A stretch of 64,000 nt of DNA from Hyperoodon ampullatus (GCA_949752795.1 OX457058.1:167960223-168024222), one strand, 5' to 3'. Shown: positions 32,149 through 45,199, counted from the first letter of the stretch. Notes: generated from the letters alone by a model not told the origin. A program made the numbers and translations.

Positions 32149-35100
32149 ATGGGAATAGGAACATACATATCGATAATTACCTTAAATGTAAATGGACTAA
32201 ACGCTCCCACCAAAAGACACAGATTGGCTGAATGGATACAAAAACAAGACCCATATATATGCTGTCTACAAGAGACCCACTTCAGACCTAGAGACACATA
32301 CAGACTGAAAGTAAGGGGATGGAAAAAGATATTCCATGCAAATGGAAACCAAAAGAAAGCTGGAGTAGCAATTCTCATATCAGACAAAATAGACTTTAAA
32401 ATAAAGACTACTAGAAGAGACAAAGAAGGACACTACATAATGATCAAGGGATCGATCCAAGAAGAAGATATAACAATTGTAAATATTTATGCACCCAACA
32501 TAGGAGCACCTCAATACATAAGGCAAACACTAACAGCCATAAAAGGAGAAATCGACAGTAACACAATCATAGTAGGGGACTTTAACACCCCACTTTCACC
32601 AATGGACAGATCATCCAAAATGAAAATAAATAAGGAAACACAAGCTTTAAATGATACATTAAACAAGATGGACTTAATTGATATTTATAGGACATTCCAT
32701 CCAAAAACAACAGAATACACATTTTTCTCAAGTGCTCATGGAACATTCTCCAGGATAGATCATATCTTGGGTCACAAATCAAGCCTTGGTAAATTTAAGA
32801 AAATTGAAATTGTATCAAGTATCTTTTCCGACCACAATGCTATGAGACTAGATATCAATTACAGGAAAAGAGCTATAAAAAATACAAACACATGGAGGCT
32901 AAACAATACATTACTTAATAACGAAGTGATCACTGAAGAAATCAAAGAGGAAATAAAAAAATACCTAGAAACAAATGACAATGGAGACACGACGACCCAA
33001 AACCTATGGGATGCAGCAAAAGCAGTTCTAAGAGGGAAGTTTATAGCAATACAATCCCACCTTAAGAAACAGGAAATATCTCGACTAAACAACCTAACCT
33101 TGCACCTAAAGCAATTAGAGAAAGAAGAACAAAAACATCCCAAAGTTAGCAGAAGGAAAGAAATCATAAAAATCAGATCAGAAATAAATGAAAAAGAAAT
33201 GAAGGAAACAATAGCAAAGATCAATAAAACTAAAAGCTGGTTCTTTGAGAAGATAAACAAAATTGATAAACCATTAGCCAGACTCATCAAGAAAAAAAGG
33301 GAGAAGACTCAAATCAATAGAATTAGAAATGAAAAAGGAGAAGTAACAACTGACACTGCAGAAATACAAAAGATCGTGAGAGATTACTATAAGCAACTCT
33401 ATGCCAATAAAATGGACAACCTGGAAGAAATGGACAAATTCTTAGAAATGCACAACCTGCCAAGACTGAATCAGGAAGAAATAGAACATATGAACAGACC
33501 AATCACAAGCACTGAAATTGAAACTGTGATAAAAAATCTTCCAACAAACAAAAGCCCAGGACCAGATGGCTTCACAGGCGAATTCTATCAAGCATTTAGA
33601 GAAGAGCTAACGCCTATCCTTCTCAAACTCTTCCAAAATATAGCAGAGGGAGGAACACTCCCAAACTCATTCTACGAGGCCACCATCACCTTGATACCAA
33701 AACCAGACAAGGATGTCACAAAGAAAGAAAACTACAGGCCAATATCACTGATGAACATAGATGCAAAAATCCTCAACAAAATACTAGCAAACAGAATCCA
33801 ACAGCACATTAAAAGGATCATACACCATGATCAAGTGGGGTTTATCCCAGGAATGCAAGGATTCTTCAATATACGCAAATCAATCAACGTGATACACCAT
33901 ATTAACAAATTGAAGGAGAAAAACCATATGATCATCTCAATAGATGCAGAGAAAGCTTTCGACAAAATTCAACACCCATTCATGATAAAAACCCTGCAGA
34001 AAGTAGGCATAGAGGGAACTTTCCTCAACATAATAAAGGCCATATATGACAAACCCACAGCCAGCATCGTCCTCAATGGTGAAAAACTGAAACCATTTCC
34101 ACTAAGATCAGGAACAAGACAAGGTTGCCCACTCTCACCACTCTTATTCAACATAGTTTTGGAAGTTTTAGCCACAGCAATCAGAGAAGAAAAGCAAATA
34201 AAAGGAATCCAAATTGGAAAAGAAGAAGTAAAGCTGTCACTGTTTGCAGATGACATGATACTATACATAGAGAATCCTAAAGATGCTACCAGAAAACTAC
34301 TAGAGCTAATCAATGAATTTGGTAAAGTTGCAGGATACAAAATTAATGCACAGAAATCTCTGGCATTCCTATATACTAATGATGAAAAATCTGAAAGTGA
34401 AATCAAGGAAACACTCCCATTTACCATTGCAACAAAAAGAATAAAATATCTAGGAATAAACCTACCTAAGGAGACAAAAGACCTGTATGCAGAAAATTAT
34501 AAGACACTTATGAAAGAAATTAAAGATGATACAAATAGATGGAGAGATGTACCATGTTCTTGGATTGGAAGAATCAACATTGTGAAAATGACTCTACTAC
34601 CCAAAGCAATCTACAGATTCAATGCAATCCCTATCAAAATACCACTGGCATTTTTCACAGAACTAGAACAAAAAATTTCACAATTTGTATGGAAACACAA
34701 AAGACCCCGAATAGCCAAAGCAATCTTGAGAACGAAAAATGGAGCTGGAGGAATCAGGCTCCCTGACTTCAGACTATACTACAAAGCTGCAGTAATCAAG
34801 ACAGTATGGTACTGGCACAGAAACAGAAAGATAGATCAATGGAACAGGATAGAAAGCCCAGAGATAAACCCACGGACATATGGTCACCTTATCTTTGATA
34901 AAGGAGGCAGGAATGTACAGTGGAGAAAGGACAGTCTCTTCAATAAGTGGTGTTGGGAAAACTGGACAGGGACATGTAAAAGTATGAGATTCGATCACTC
35001 CCTAACACCATACACAAAAATAAGCTCAAAATGGATTAAAGACCTAAATGTAAGGCCAGACACTATCAAACTCTTAGAGGACAACATAGGCAGAACACTC

Positions 35101-35967
35101 TATGACATAAATCACAGCAAGATCCTTTTTGACCCACCTCCTAGAGAAATGGAAATAAAGACAAAAATAAACACATGGGACCTAATGAAACTTAAAAGCT
35201 TTTGCACAGCAAAGGAAACCATAAACAAGACCAAAAGACAACCCTCAGAATGGGAGAAAATATTTGCAAATGAAGCAACTGACAAAGGATTAATCTCCAA
35301 AATTTATAAGCAGCTCATGCAGCTCAATAACAAAAAAACAAACAACCCAATCCAAAAATGGGCAGAAGACCTAAATAGACATTTCTCCACAGAAGATATA
35401 CAGACTGCCAACAAACACATGAAAGGATGCTCAACATCTTTACTAATTAGAGAAATGCAAATCAAAACTACAATGAGATATCATCTCACACCAGTCAGAA
35501 TGGCCATCATCAAAAAATCTAGAAACAATAAATGCTGGAGAGGGTGTGGAAAAAAGGGAACACTCTTGCACTGCTGGTGGGAATGTGAATTGGTACAGCC
35601 ACTATGGAGAACGGTATGGAGGTTCCTTAAAAAACTACAAATAGAACTACCATATGACCCTGCAATCCCACTACTGGGCATATACCCTGAGAAAACCATA
35701 ATTCAAAAAGAGACATGTACCAAAATGTTCATAGCAGCCCTATTTACAATAGCCCGGAGATGGAAACAACCTAAGTGTCCATCATCGGATGAATGGGTAA
35801 AGAAGATGTGGCACATACATACAATGGAATATTACTCAGCCATAAAAAGAAATGAAATTGAACTATTTGTAATGAGGTGGATGGACCTAGAGTCTGTCAT
35901 ACAGAGTGAAGTAAGTCAGAAAGAGAAAGACAAATACTGTATGCTGACACATATATATGGAATTTAA
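32149..35967 (+). CDS. L1 ORF2p: endonuclease / reverse transcriptase (L1-B)
   Basis: 1272 residues, the same length as in L1-A. Endonuclease residues are intact: Asn13 (TLNVNG), Glu42 (QETH), Asp144 (codon at 32578), Asp228 and His229 (32830-32835). The reverse-transcriptase FADD is at residues 699-702 (DNA near 34243). The C-terminal CCHC motif uses Cys1129, Cys1133, His1141 and Cys1146. The spacer after ORF1 is 58 nt as in L1-A. The protein cuts target DNA and reverse-transcribes L1 RNA. It also supplies the machinery for poly-A-tailed SINEs such as the CHR copies here. All catalytic residues checked are present, and differences from L1-A are scattered single substitutions. Confidence 0.96.
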   Translation: MGIGTYISIITLNVNGLNAPTKRHRLAEWIQKQDPYICCLQETHFRPRDTYRLKVRGWKKIFHANGNQKKAGVAILISDKIDFKIKTTRRDKEGHYIMIKGSIQEEDITIVNIYAPNIGAPQYIRQTLTAIKGEIDSNTIIVGDFNTPLSPMDRSSKMKINKETQALNDTLNKMDLIDIYRTFHPKTTEYTFFSSAHGTFSRIDHILGHKSSLGKFKKIEIVSSIFSDHNAMRLDINYRKRAIKNTNTWRLNNTLLNNEVITEEIKEEIKKYLETNDNGDTTTQNLWDAAKAVLRGKFIAIQSHLKKQEISRLNNLTLHLKQLEKEEQKHPKVSRRKEIIKIRSEINEKEMKETIAKINKTKSWFFEKINKIDKPLARLIKKKREKTQINRIRNEKGEVTTDTAEIQKIVRDYYKQLYANKMDNLEEMDKFLEMHNLPRLNQEEIEHMNRPITSTEIETVIKNLPTNKSPGPDGFTGEFYQAFREELTPILLKLFQNIAEGGTLPNSFYEATITLIPKPDKDVTKKENYRPISLMNIDAKILNKILANRIQQHIKRIIHHDQVGFIPGMQGFFNIRKSINVIHHINKLKEKNHMIISIDAEKAFDKIQHPFMIKTLQKVGIEGTFLNIIKAIYDKPTASIVLNGEKLKPFPLRSGTRQGCPLSPLLFNIVLEVLATAIREEKQIKGIQIGKEEVKLSLFADDMILYIENPKDATRKLLELINEFGKVAGYKINAQKSLAFLYTNDEKSESEIKETLPFTIATKRIKYLGINLPKETKDLYAENYKTLMKEIKDDTNRWRDVPCSWIGRINIVKMTLLPKAIYRFNAIPIKIPLAFFTELEQKISQFVWKHKRPRIAKAILRTKNGAGGIRLPDFRLYYKAAVIKTVWYWHRNRKIDQWNRIESPEINPRTYGHLIFDKGGRNVQWRKDSLFNKWCWENWTGTCKSMRFDHSLTPYTKISSKWIKDLNVRPDTIKLLEDNIGRTLYDINHSKILFDPPPREMEIKTKINTWDLMKLKSFCTAKETINKTKRQPSEWEKIFANEATDKGLISKIYKQLMQLNNKKTNNPIQKWAEDLNRHFSTEDIQTANKHMKGCSTSLLIREMQIKTTMRYHLTPVRMAIIKKSRNNKCWRGCGKKGTLLHCWWECELVQPLWRTVWRFLKKLQIELPYDPAIPLLGIYPEKTIIQKETCTKMFIAALFTIARRWKQPKCPSSDEWVKKMWHIHTMEYYSAIKRNEIELFVMRWMDLESVIQSEVSQKEKDKYCMLTHIYGI

Positions 35968-36305
35968 GAAAAAAAAAAGGTCATGAAGAACATAGGGGTA
36001 AGACAGGAATAAAGACACAGACCTACTAGAGAATGGACTTGAGGATATGGGGAGGGGGAAGGGTAAGCTGTGACAAAGTGAAAGAGCGGCATGGACATAT
36101 ATACACTACCAAACGTAAGGTAGATAGCTAGTGGGAAGCAGCCGCATAGCACAGGGAGATCAGCTCGGTGCTTTGTGACCGCCTGGAGGGGTGGGATAGG
36201 GAGGGTGGGAGGGAGACGCAAAAGGGAGGGGATATGGGAACATATGTATACATATAACTGATTAAATTTGTGATAAAGCAAAAAAATAAAAAATAAAAAA
36301 AAAAA

Positions 36306-36341
<36 letters not shown>
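35968..36341 (+). other. L1-B 3' UTR and poly-A tail
   Basis: A purine-rich 3' UTR with a G-run cluster at 36187-36213 (four or more runs of at least three G), a conserved quadruplex-prone tract of mammalian L1s. It is followed by AATAAAAAATAAA-type sequence and a poly-A of about 60 bases with few interruptions. Confidence 0.9.
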
Positions 36342-36346
<5 letters not shown>

Positions 36347-36355
36347 AGAAGACTC
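36342..36355. repeat. Target-site duplication of L1-B, right copy
   Basis: Exact match to 29738-29751, directly after the poly-A tail. Confidence 0.92.
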
Positions 36356-36391
36356 AGCCAGGCTCACTAGAGGTTGAACTAAACAATAGGG

Positions 36392-36409
36392 CCTATTAAT
36401 ATTAATAGG
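36392..36409. repeat. 18-bp perfect palindrome
   Basis: CCTATTAATATTAATAGG is its own reverse complement and sits between two AATAGGGCCT copies. It is AT-rich and may be only compositional. Confidence 0.8.
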
Positions 36410-36689
36410 GCCTGTCTATTAAAATAACATAAGAAATAGAATTATTCTAGGTCCCAGACATTTGTTTCTACAGGTGAAAATATTACACCCTGGAGAAACA
36501 GCCATACAGGAAGCTAAATGATAATCAGAAGGTTGTCTGGGGAGGGATATGGAACCAAAATTAGAAGAGTTAGGAGGAGTATTGATTGATTAATAGCATC
36601 AAGTTATGATCTCCATCATCAATACCACAGAACAGAGTGGTCTGTCACAGTTGCAGATAAGCTGTGTGATTCCACTCACCAAGTATACA

Positions 36690-37130
36690 GTCAGCGTCAC
36701 AGGCCTTCTTCTCTGTAGTAGATTACAGTACTGGCTTCAGCCCTCACTGTATCCATACTCTTTGCCATGACTCTGAAGTTCCTTCCGGAGTGGAATATAT
36801 TTCCCTACCCCTTGATTATAGGTTCAGCCATGTCACTTGCTTTGACCAATAAAATGAGATTGAATAGTGTTCAAGTTCTGAGCCTAGGCCTAAAGAGGCC
36901 TCAGATGTTTCTGCTTGCCTTCTTGTGCTTCTGCCAATGCTGTGAGAAGATTTTGCCTGGGCCAGCCAGCTGGTCCAAGGAGGATAAGGGACACAGAGCA
37001 TCCCAGATAGGCCCAGACTAGAAGAGCTAACCCCTAGCTGACAAGCAGACAGGTGAGAAATAATAGATGATTGTCATTTTATATTATGGCATCTGGGGAC
37101 TATTTGTTACACAGCAATAATTGCCTGACA
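36690..37130 (+). mobile_element. MLT1-type LTR (ERVL-MaLR) relic
   Basis: Words typical of old MLT1 LTRs occur in order: GTCACTTGCTTTGACCAATAAAATG, the CCAGCTGGTCC region, TGACAAGCAGACAGGTGAG, and the end TGTTACACAGCAATAATTGCCTGACA. Diverged. Confidence 0.7.
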
Positions 37131-38389
37131 TACCCTCCAGCCATGGTTTTCTGGGATGGGGTGGAGGGGGTGCTCTTTCCCCACTGTGGCCCCAGAGTTC
37201 CAGACCAGCATGCCCAGGATTCCCCTCCCAAGTCACTTGGGGTCACCAACTGGACCAATGGTAAGTCAGAGGATTCAGTTTCCCAGCCTCAGTAAAATCC
37301 TGTTTGACTTTTTCTCTTCTTCTGGTTAGATGTAAAATCTAAATATTTGCCACAGCAGAGGAGAGAAAGATTTTTAACTCTTCAGAAGGCTACTTCTGAA
37401 TATTAATGGTTGTTTACAAATGCAACTCAAAATCATTATTTGAAATAAAATGGAAAACCTATCATTTGTGAGTTTTGCTTTCATCAGAGTTTTAGGAAAA
37501 CTCATACGCCCAGCAAAATCCCCAGGCAGCTTAGAATGCCAAGACTTTCTTCCCCTCTCTTTAAATCCACTCCAAGTCCATAAGGAGACTTCATGAATAA
37601 ACGTGGTTGGCAGAGGAACCATATTTTTATGATAATTGCTTCTTAATCTGTTAGTTTGAAATATGCATTAATCTTTATACGAATTAGTAGTGGGGGGGGT
37701 CTCAAAACACTTTACAATCCCATTTTTTTCAGACATTCTTTCCTCCCCCACTACTCCCTGCCTTTCACTAGCCTCTCCCACCCTGCTAGTTTATGATGGG
37801 ACTGAAAATGTTGGGGTATTTTTTGAGGAAATGTGGGAGGTCGGCTATCCATTTCCTACTTGATGTGTGTTTCATTTACCAGAAGGAGAAACAACAACAA
37901 CAATGCAAGCGCACTTCCAGCACAGCTGGACAGCATCTCCGTGCACTGGCTTTTAAAGAGCTATCCGATCACCCCGCGAGGTGACAGCACTCAGCGGACA
38001 GGACAGGGTCTGTGAAGGCCAGTGAAGCATACCCTTCCATTCCTGAAAAACATCCCCTCAGGAAACAACTTGGCGTTTCCTGCAAAACATGAACTTACTT
38101 GGCAGTCTGACCAAGTCATCGCCCCTGTTCATCACATACTGCCTGTCTGATTAATAACAATAACTAGTCCAAGAACAAAGTGACTACAACTTCAATAGGA
38201 AAGGGGGAAAAAGGAGATAAACAGTGACCTCGCCAAACAAACACATGTGCACACAGGCTCACACCCCCCCCAAACATAGAAAGTCACTTGAAAAATGTTG
38301 AGAAATACAAAATGACTCAATCAAAACCACTTTACGTTACTGGAAACAAGGTTGAAAATTACTTCTCACCTCCCATCCAAATATGTTTG
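37131..38389. other. Unassigned non-coding DNA
   Basis: No recognised exon or interspersed repeat. Confidence 0.4.
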
Positions 38390-38600
38390 GAATGATAATA
38401 GCTGCCATTCTTCATTGACTTATCATGTGCCAAACACTGTGTTAATGGTTCATATACATACACTTTTTTAAATTCTTGCAAAAACCCTGCAGAGAAGATA
38501 TCTAAACTTTACAGATAAGTAACCTTTCCAAGATCACAAAGAAGTGATCAAGGAGCCAGGATTTAACCCAAGGTTGTGTGTGACGCTAAAAGTCAAGCTT
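38390..38600 (+). mobile_element. MIR SINE relic
   Basis: ATAGCTGCCATT, CATGTGCCAAACACTGTG, TTTACAGATAAGTAACC and GGAGCCAGGATT appear in MIR order. Confidence 0.8.
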
Positions 38601-39354
38601 ATTTTATGAAATCACAGGCTTGATTGGTAAACTGTGAAGCCCAGGCGTAGTTGTTTTCACATAAACCCAAGCCATTCCTCAAGGCCCATGGAAGTTACCA
38701 CCTCATCTATAAATACTTGACTTGTTCTAGACAAAGCTCTGAGGGTTATAAGTAATAGAAATCCACTCAAATTCATTCAACTGAAAGTGGATGGGATCCT
38801 AGTCCCAGCCCTATCCTGGTAAGGGAACAATGGAAACATATAAGGAATTCAGGATCTGAACAAGTGGACCCCAGAAAGGTCAGGACCTGAAGCAGCACAA
38901 CACCCCTCAGCCCCTCGCCTCAAGGAGATTGCTTCTCTCTCATACCTACACACCCTGTCCAGCTTCTCTGAGTCTCCAGTCCCTCAAAGCTGCAGTCTGC
39001 ACACAATTCCACGATGACTTCCTTGTTGGAAAATCTACCAGGTCTTTGAGCTCAGGGCCTACCACCTAAGACAAGTAACTGCTTCTCCTTTTCCAGATTC
39101 CTGGGAGAGGAATCTGATGGGCTCAGCTCATATTTTCCAGCCAGTTTCCACACAAGGCACAGGTTATTGGCTGGTCTCTGGTTGGGCATCCCTGGGTCAA
39201 ATGTTCACCCTGGTCTAGTCATAGCTGGCTGAGGAAGGGAGGACCAAGTGATCTGGGACTGTATCTTCTGATAGGGAAGCACCCTGAAATCCAGTAAATG
39301 CTTGGCTCTTCTTTACTCCCTTTTTCTTTATAAGGCTGGTTTACACACCTGGTT
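38601..39354. other. Unassigned non-coding DNA
   Basis: No gene recognised. The stretch near 38,745-38,810 may be part of an ancient repeat, but I cannot name it. Confidence 0.35.
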
Positions 39355-39368
39355 TAGCACTTAATTTT

Positions 39369-39572
39369 TTTTTTTTTTTGCGGTACGCAGGCCTCTCACT
39401 GTTGTGGCCTCTCCCGTTGTGGAGCACAGGCTCCAGACGTGCAAGCTCAGAGGCCATGGCTCACGGGCCCAACCGCTCCGCGGCACGTGGGATCTTCCCG
39501 GACCGGGGCACGAACTCGTGTCCCCTGCATCGGCAGGCGGATTCTCAACCACTGCGCCACCAGGGAAGCCCT
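39369..39572 (-). mobile_element. CHR-2 SINE
   Basis: Poly-T at the left and AGGGAAGCCC at the right give a minus-strand CHR-2 copy. Duplications TAGCACTTAATTTT at 39355-39368 and 39573-39586 are exact. Confidence 0.95.
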
Positions 39573-39586
39573 TAGCACTTAATTTT

Positions 39587-40335
39587 AAATAGCCTCCTGA
39601 TGCTCTCCAATTGCCTTCTATTGCCTTCTATTTATTTTCTAGGTTTCTAGAGAACCACATCTTATCATCATTATATCTGCAACGCCTAGCAGAGTGCCAA
39701 GAACACAGTGGACCCTTAAAAATGATTTGTTTTATTAGAGTTCATTGCGGGGTAGAACAATGCAGATGATCAAGAAGAAGTCCTTTATTCCTTCCTTTGC
39801 CCACAAAAAGATCATCGGAATCAGAAAGAGAATATCACATGTGATCCCAAGTCTTTAACCTCACTGGCTTAGCTACAGCATATGCAGAGAAGGAAATGAA
39901 TTTGACCCTTTAGTACACAAACTCCAAGCCTCCTTCCAAATCTTGCTCAAAGAGGCATCTAGGACAATAGCTCTCAACCTGGAGTAATGCTCCCATGAAC
40001 TATATCCTTGCTCTGCTGCCATCCTCTTATCACCCATTCAGAGAAGTCTACTAGAATTAAAATAAATGACTCTTACACTATTATAGTGGTAGGCCTGATT
40101 CTGCTCTGCTTTGCAAAAAAAATTAGTTTCAAAACATAAGCATTAAATTACTAGTAACTAGTTATTAGTAAACATATTACAATTGGTATTGTGATCGAGA
40201 GTGGTTAATATAAGACATTCTGCTGCCCACAGCTAAGATGACACTAATTCTATCAATAAGAATGGTTTCTGCCATTAATAACAGAAAACCCAACTTGAAT
40301 AGTCATAAACATAAGGAAACATATTAGCTGGTGTG
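39587..40335. other. Unassigned DNA with a possible L2 scrap
   Basis: 39,660-39,740 has L2/MIR-like wording (ACGCCTAGCAGAGTGCCAAG). The remainder shows no recognised feature. Confidence 0.4.
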
Positions 40336-40853
40336 GTGGCTTGAATCATGCTCGTAATTCTTTGAAATTCCTCTCATCAAGGTTGGGATCTATGTCCTCT
40401 CCCCTATGTCTAGGGTGACCATAGTGACTGATTGACCAAGAGACTACGGTGGAGATGACAGAATGTGGAGATAACAGAATATGCCATCCAAGGCTTGGTC
40501 ATAAAAACCATACAATTTCTACTTGGTTCTCTCTGTTTGCTTACTCTTGGAATCCAGCCACCATGATTTGAGGAAGCCCTAGCAGTTTGTGGAGAGGTCC
40601 ACATGACAAGGGCCATGACTCTCACATTGACTGAGCCAGCACCAACTCTCCAGCTATGTGGGTGAGCCATCTAGAAGTGGATTCTCCAGCCCCTAGTTGA
40701 GCTGCTCCAGCTGATACCTCATACAGCAGAGACAAGCCTTCCCCACTGAGCCCAGCTGACACTGCAGATACATGAACTAAATAATGATAACATGTTGTTT
40801 TAAGTCACTAAGTTTGGGGAAGGTCTGTTACACAGCAATAGGTAATTGATATG
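40336..40853 (+). mobile_element. MLT1-type LTR (ERVL-MaLR) relic
   Basis: Begins near TGGTGTGGTGGCTTGAATCATG and ends TTTTAAGTCACTAAGTTTGG ... TTACACAGCAATAGGTAATTGATA, the typical MLT1 3' end. Mutated, solo. Confidence 0.8.
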
Positions 40854-41046
40854 TCTAACCTAAAAGTAAGCCCAAAGGTAGATCAGATTTCAGAGTCATT
40901 GATTCAACAATTTAATCATTTATTATTGACTATTTTTCTTCCCTTTTGTCTGTTCTAGATTATGTGAACATCATCCTAAATCTAGTTCCCTCATGTTTAT
41001 AGAATGGCTGCCAGGAACAATTAGACCTTCCTCTTTCTTTCTTTCT

Positions 41047-41381
41047 TTTTTTTTTTTTAACTTATTTTATTTATTTATTTATTTATGGCTGCTTTGGCCT
41101 TTGCTGCACACGGGCTTTCTCTAGTTGCAGCGAACGGGGGCTACTCTTTGTTGTGGTGCATGGGCTTCTCATTGCACTGGATTCTCTTGTTGTGGAGCAC
41201 AGGCTCTAGGCACACGGGCTTCAGTAGTTGTGGCTCGCAGGCTCTAGAGCACTGGCTCAGTAGTTGTGGAGCACGAGCTTACTTGCTCCACAGCACATGG
41301 CATCTTCCCAGACCAGGGCCTGAACCTGTGTACCCTGCACTGACAGGCGGATTCTTAACCACTGCACCACCAGGGAAGCCC
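41047..41381 (-). mobile_element. tRNA-Glu-derived SINE (CHR-1 type)
   Basis: Poly-T and (TTTA)n at the left, AGGGAAGCCC at the right. The long body with repeated TAGTTGTGG-type units marks the longer CHR-1-like form. No clear target-site duplication. Confidence 0.9.
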
Positions 41382-42289
41382 TTGCTTAGCCCTTCTTAGT
41401 CACTATCTCCCCATCCTTCACTAGTTTCCTTTCACTGCTCTGGACCATCTCCAGATTCCACCTTCCTTCTTCACTTCCTGGACTGGCTAAAAGTAATGAG
41501 GACTCAACTTTTCTACCTGGAGTTTTCCTCCTCATCACGTTTGACATTGTGCTGACCCCTTTAAACACAGCACAACATTGTGATGGAGTTCAGCAAATAT
41601 TTCATTTCCCAAAATTGAATAGGATAGTTCTGGAAAAAAAATAACTTTGTGGATTAAGTTTAGGATGTCCAGAATAGACATCTATTCAGAGTCTGATCAT
41701 GGGAACCACACCTCCTTCCACTCCAAACTTGTACTCCTAGGAGAAGCTACTATATCTTCCCATGATTTCACTCCCCCAATCAGTTGATTGGTTCATGAGA
41801 AGGCATCTCACCTGAGCAGTGTCAATCACAGTCTTTCTCTAGAATCTTTTTTTCAAACTATAACCAGGAAAGAACAGTTAGTCTTCTTTTTAGCGATAGA
41901 ATACACTTCGGTGGCCATGTCTCCTAGGAAGAAGTCAATATATAATAACAGAGAGTGAAGTTGATATGCTTCCAAAGGCATTAGACTTCTTGGTTCCATT
42001 CAGTCCTGAGGGAAGATGCACCCTGTTCTTCCCTTGTACTAGTACATAAGCCACATCAGTTATAAACCCGTAAATGGCAACTTTTGCCTAAGTTAATGCA
42101 TGTTTAGTTTCTGACCCTTAAACACAAGAGACTTGATATGAGTTCTTAAAAAACTAGGTCCCTGCAAGATTCTTTGAAACTAGGTCTTTGGCATTTTCAT
42201 CCCATTGTGATCTGCATACATTTTCATTTGCTTTAAGTGCTCACCTCTTAGTATTTTGTTTATGACATGGAATACTGGGAAAAAAAATA
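41382..42289. other. Unassigned non-coding DNA
   Basis: No recognised exon or repeat. Confidence 0.4.
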
Positions 42290-42450
42290 TGGTCTTTAGA
42301 GACAGAAAATCTGAGTTTAAATTCTGGCTTTAACCCTTTTTTGTGACAGTGCAAGGGCCTCTCTGAGCCTCAATCTCTTTTCTATAAAGTGGGGATAAAA
42401 ATAATCTTTGACCTAGCAACCTCTTGGGGTCATTATGAGGATCAAAATAA
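42290..42450 (+). mobile_element. MIR SINE relic
   Basis: AGTTTAAATTCTGGCT, CTCTGAGCCTCAATCTC and TATGAGGATCAAAATAAG follow MIR order. Confidence 0.75.
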
Positions 42451-42454
42451 GAAA

Positions 42455-42560
42455 ACGAGGAGGGATGGGGCCATATTCATCTTTGTACTCCTAATGTCTA
42501 CCATGAGGCACGGAACAGTGGTGTAGATACTGAACAAATACTTGATGAACAAAAGAAAAA
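42455..42560 (+). mobile_element. L2 3'-end fragment
   Basis: ATCTTTGTACTCCTAATG, GGCACGGAACAGTGGTG and AACAAATACTTGATGAACAAA correspond to the L2 3' end. It lies just before a CHR-2 insertion. Confidence 0.65.
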
Positions 42561-42593
42561 AAAATGAAAGCATTTTGTACATTTCAAAATACT

Positions 42594-42801
42594 TCTTTTT
42601 TTTTTTTTTGCGGTACACAGGCCTCTCACTGTTGTGGCCTCTCCCGTTGCAGAGCACAGACTCCGGACGTGCAGGCCCAGCGACCACGGCTCACGGGCCC
42701 AGCTGCTCTGCGGCATGTGGTATCTTCCCGGACTGGGGCACGAACCCATGTCCCCTGCATCGGCAGGCAGACTCTCAACCACTGTGCCACCAGGGAAGCC
42801 C
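42594..42801 (-). mobile_element. CHR-2 SINE
   Basis: A minus-strand copy with poly-T at its left. Direct repeats CAAAATACT at 42585-42593 and 42802-42810 bound it. Confidence 0.94.
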
Positions 42802-42810
42802 CAAAATACT

Positions 42811-44084
42811 ATTTAAATGTAAATTAATATGATTAAGACCACAACAGCGGAGTATATATATAAATATTTTCATTGGCAGGGTGAGTTGATCTTGGGCTGA
42901 ATGACAATTTCAGTGTTGTGAACAAAACTTCCTATAAACAAGATGTGAAGTGAATGGAACTTTTGTCCACCATCCCTCCATCCTTTCTTTAGTTATGCTC
43001 CCTCTGGTCCAGATAATGTGTCAGGGTGTCTCTGATCCCAAGTTCTAAAAGTAGCCAATGCTCTGCAGCTGCTGGATGCTGTTGCAGAAGCATCAAGATG
43101 GAGGTGATGGTGAAGAAAGAGGTTATTAAAATGATCTAAGGCCCTTTCACTTATAATTAGCACATAACCTTACTTCTCCATTTAAAGCATCAACACAGCT
43201 AAGGCTCCCACAAAAGTCTCAGGATGCAAATTGCCCATTTGTGATTCCTTTTTCCCTTCCTAATCACACATGTAGAACTTTACAAAGAAGACACAGGGAC
43301 TCAAGAAGCACAGTTGCCCGGGGCCATTCAGTGTATGGACAAACAGACCTACACACTGTACTATAATATAGCAAAGTGTAGCCACCAAGGTTTAAAATGA
43401 TAATTCTGAATCATCATCAAGTAAAACCTTACATATAGCATAGTCTGGCTACTGAGGCAAGAAAGTGGTCAATACTTCATTTTAAAAGTCCATCAACATG
43501 ACTAAAATTATTTTAAAGGTTTATTGCTTCAGAAAGTATGTTCTGAATTATCTGAAACACATTTGACAAAATGATTCATTTTCCAATTATTCAAAAGAAC
43601 CTTAGTTTTGGGGTATCATTGTTTATCCAACGGTTCAGTAAATTAATTGTAAGCATTAAAGGCCCATAACTAACATAAAAATCCCAACCCTTAACGTTGT
43701 ACAGTAGGTGAAAATGAACCATCTCCCAACAATAATAAGTATATTCCATTGGGATAAAAATGTTTTGCCTCACTAACCTTGACTTTTAATTTGTAAGGGA
43801 AATCTGTCTTTGGTCAAATTTCCTACAGTTAAAGATTGTTGAAAAAAATGAATTATTGTGGGCTTTGGATTTTTCTTTTATCCCCACCAATAGATCACTA
43901 AATTGTTGTTAGTTGTTTGAAACAAATCATCTCCCACTTTCCTACCTTAATAGATGTAACATAATATGTAAGCCATACAGAAGAAATGCATGTTTGCATT
44001 TCTCACTGTTCTCTCAGAACAGTGAGAGGGCCAGAGGGACTGGGTGAGAGAAGAGAGGAAGAAGGGTAGAAACTGGGGACAGAG
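42811..44084. other. Unassigned non-coding DNA
   Basis: No exon or interspersed repeat recognised in this AT-rich stretch. Confidence 0.4.
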
Positions 44085-44351
44085 GAATATGGAGTGGGAT
44101 TTGGGGTAAAGGAGATAGCGTGGGCCATTGTAAAGACATTTGCTTTTACTCTGAATAGACTGAGAAGCCATTGGAGGATTTGGAGTAGAGGAATGACATG
44201 AACTGATTTAACATTTATGTAGATCAGCTGCCGGGTTGAGAATAGACTGTAGAGAGCAGGAGGAAAGGTGGAAGCAGAGAAACTGGTAGCTGATGAACTA
44301 GAATAGAGGTGAGGGAGGTGGGTCGCTGGGACCAAGGTGGTAATATGGCAG
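44085..44351 (+). mobile_element. Ancient mammal-wide repeat, family not assigned
   Basis: Words such as AAGCCATTGGAGGATTTGGAG and GTTGAGAATAGACTGTAGAG occur in many mammalian genomic repeats. I recognise the pattern but cannot name the family with confidence. A related stretch lies at 49,560-50,110. Confidence 0.45.
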
Positions 44352-44450
44352 TAGTGAAGATGTGAGGACTAAATGACATAACACATGCACAGAAAACAGC
44401 ATCATGATTGGCACAGTCAGTGCCCAGTAGACACTGGCTAGTATTAGTAT
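44352..44450 (+). mobile_element. MIR fragment
   Basis: GTGAGGACTAAATGACATAAC, then GATTGGCACAGTCAGTG, matches the MIR 3' half. Confidence 0.6.
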
Positions 44451-45199
44451 TAGATCATTCTGAACCCCAAGACTCATCAGTAAATGGTTGGTTGATTGAA
44501 TGGCAGAGCCAGGTGAGTGGTTACAAATTAGAGGGTCAGTAGCAGGATTAGAAAAGGAAATTTTTTTTTAAACATTTCGGCATAGATCAACCAAAATGAA
44601 GTGGAATTGGATCAAACCTAAAGAGTTCATGCTCCCCCTCATTAAACTGTCTGCTTGGATTGTTTTTTAAGTTACACACACACACACGAAAAATCGAAAG
44701 ATCTGTGGTCAAAATGGTTGTTGAATTGCTGCCATTGACCAGAATCCAGCCTGACCTTGCAGCACTCCTAGATATTAAAAATCCTTTCCATGGTCTTACA
44801 TTTTTTGGTTTAACAAGTATAAGAGGCCATGAACTCCAATATCTGAAGCAAACGTGTTAAACATCTGGGATCTGGCACAAGTTTCGCCTGTGGGATGCTT
44901 TGTTTGGGCAAACTTCTACTGAATTGAAAAATAAGTAAGGACTGAGTTTCAAAATATTCGTGTAACCTAGTAAAACTATTTCTCTGAAGCCCGAGTCAAA
45001 ATACAGAGTTCTTCAAACCAACTAATAAACTTAATTTAAAATCAGGCTAGAAATCAGTTCTTAAAACACAAAGTGGTGTCTAAAGGGAATCAAGCTGACA
45101 TATCCAGAACTCTTGCTCCAACAAGAAGATGGCTAGTCTGAATTAAGTGGATTTTCCTAGACTAAAGGCTGCAGTTCACAACCACTCGAAGAAAGTCCA
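44451..45199. other. Unassigned non-coding DNA
   Basis: Nothing recognised. Confidence 0.4.

Larger units (their letters stand above)
29752..36341 (+). mobile_element. Near full-length LINE-1 element (L1-B) with both ORFs open
   Basis: About 6.6 kb: a 5' UTR (29752-31196), ORF1 (31197-32090), a 58-nt spacer, ORF2 (32149-35967), a 3' UTR and a long poly-A ending at 36341. Exact 14-bp duplications flank it. By alignment with L1-A the first 40 or so bases of the element, including the YY1-type site, are absent. The 5' UTR lacks the tandem repeat and polypurine tract of L1-A but carries an extra GC-rich block (about 30162-30449). It lies in the opposite orientation to L1-A, about 20 kb away. Open frames and intact flanks suggest a fairly recent insertion. 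The small 5' loss may reduce promoter strength. Confidence 0.95.
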
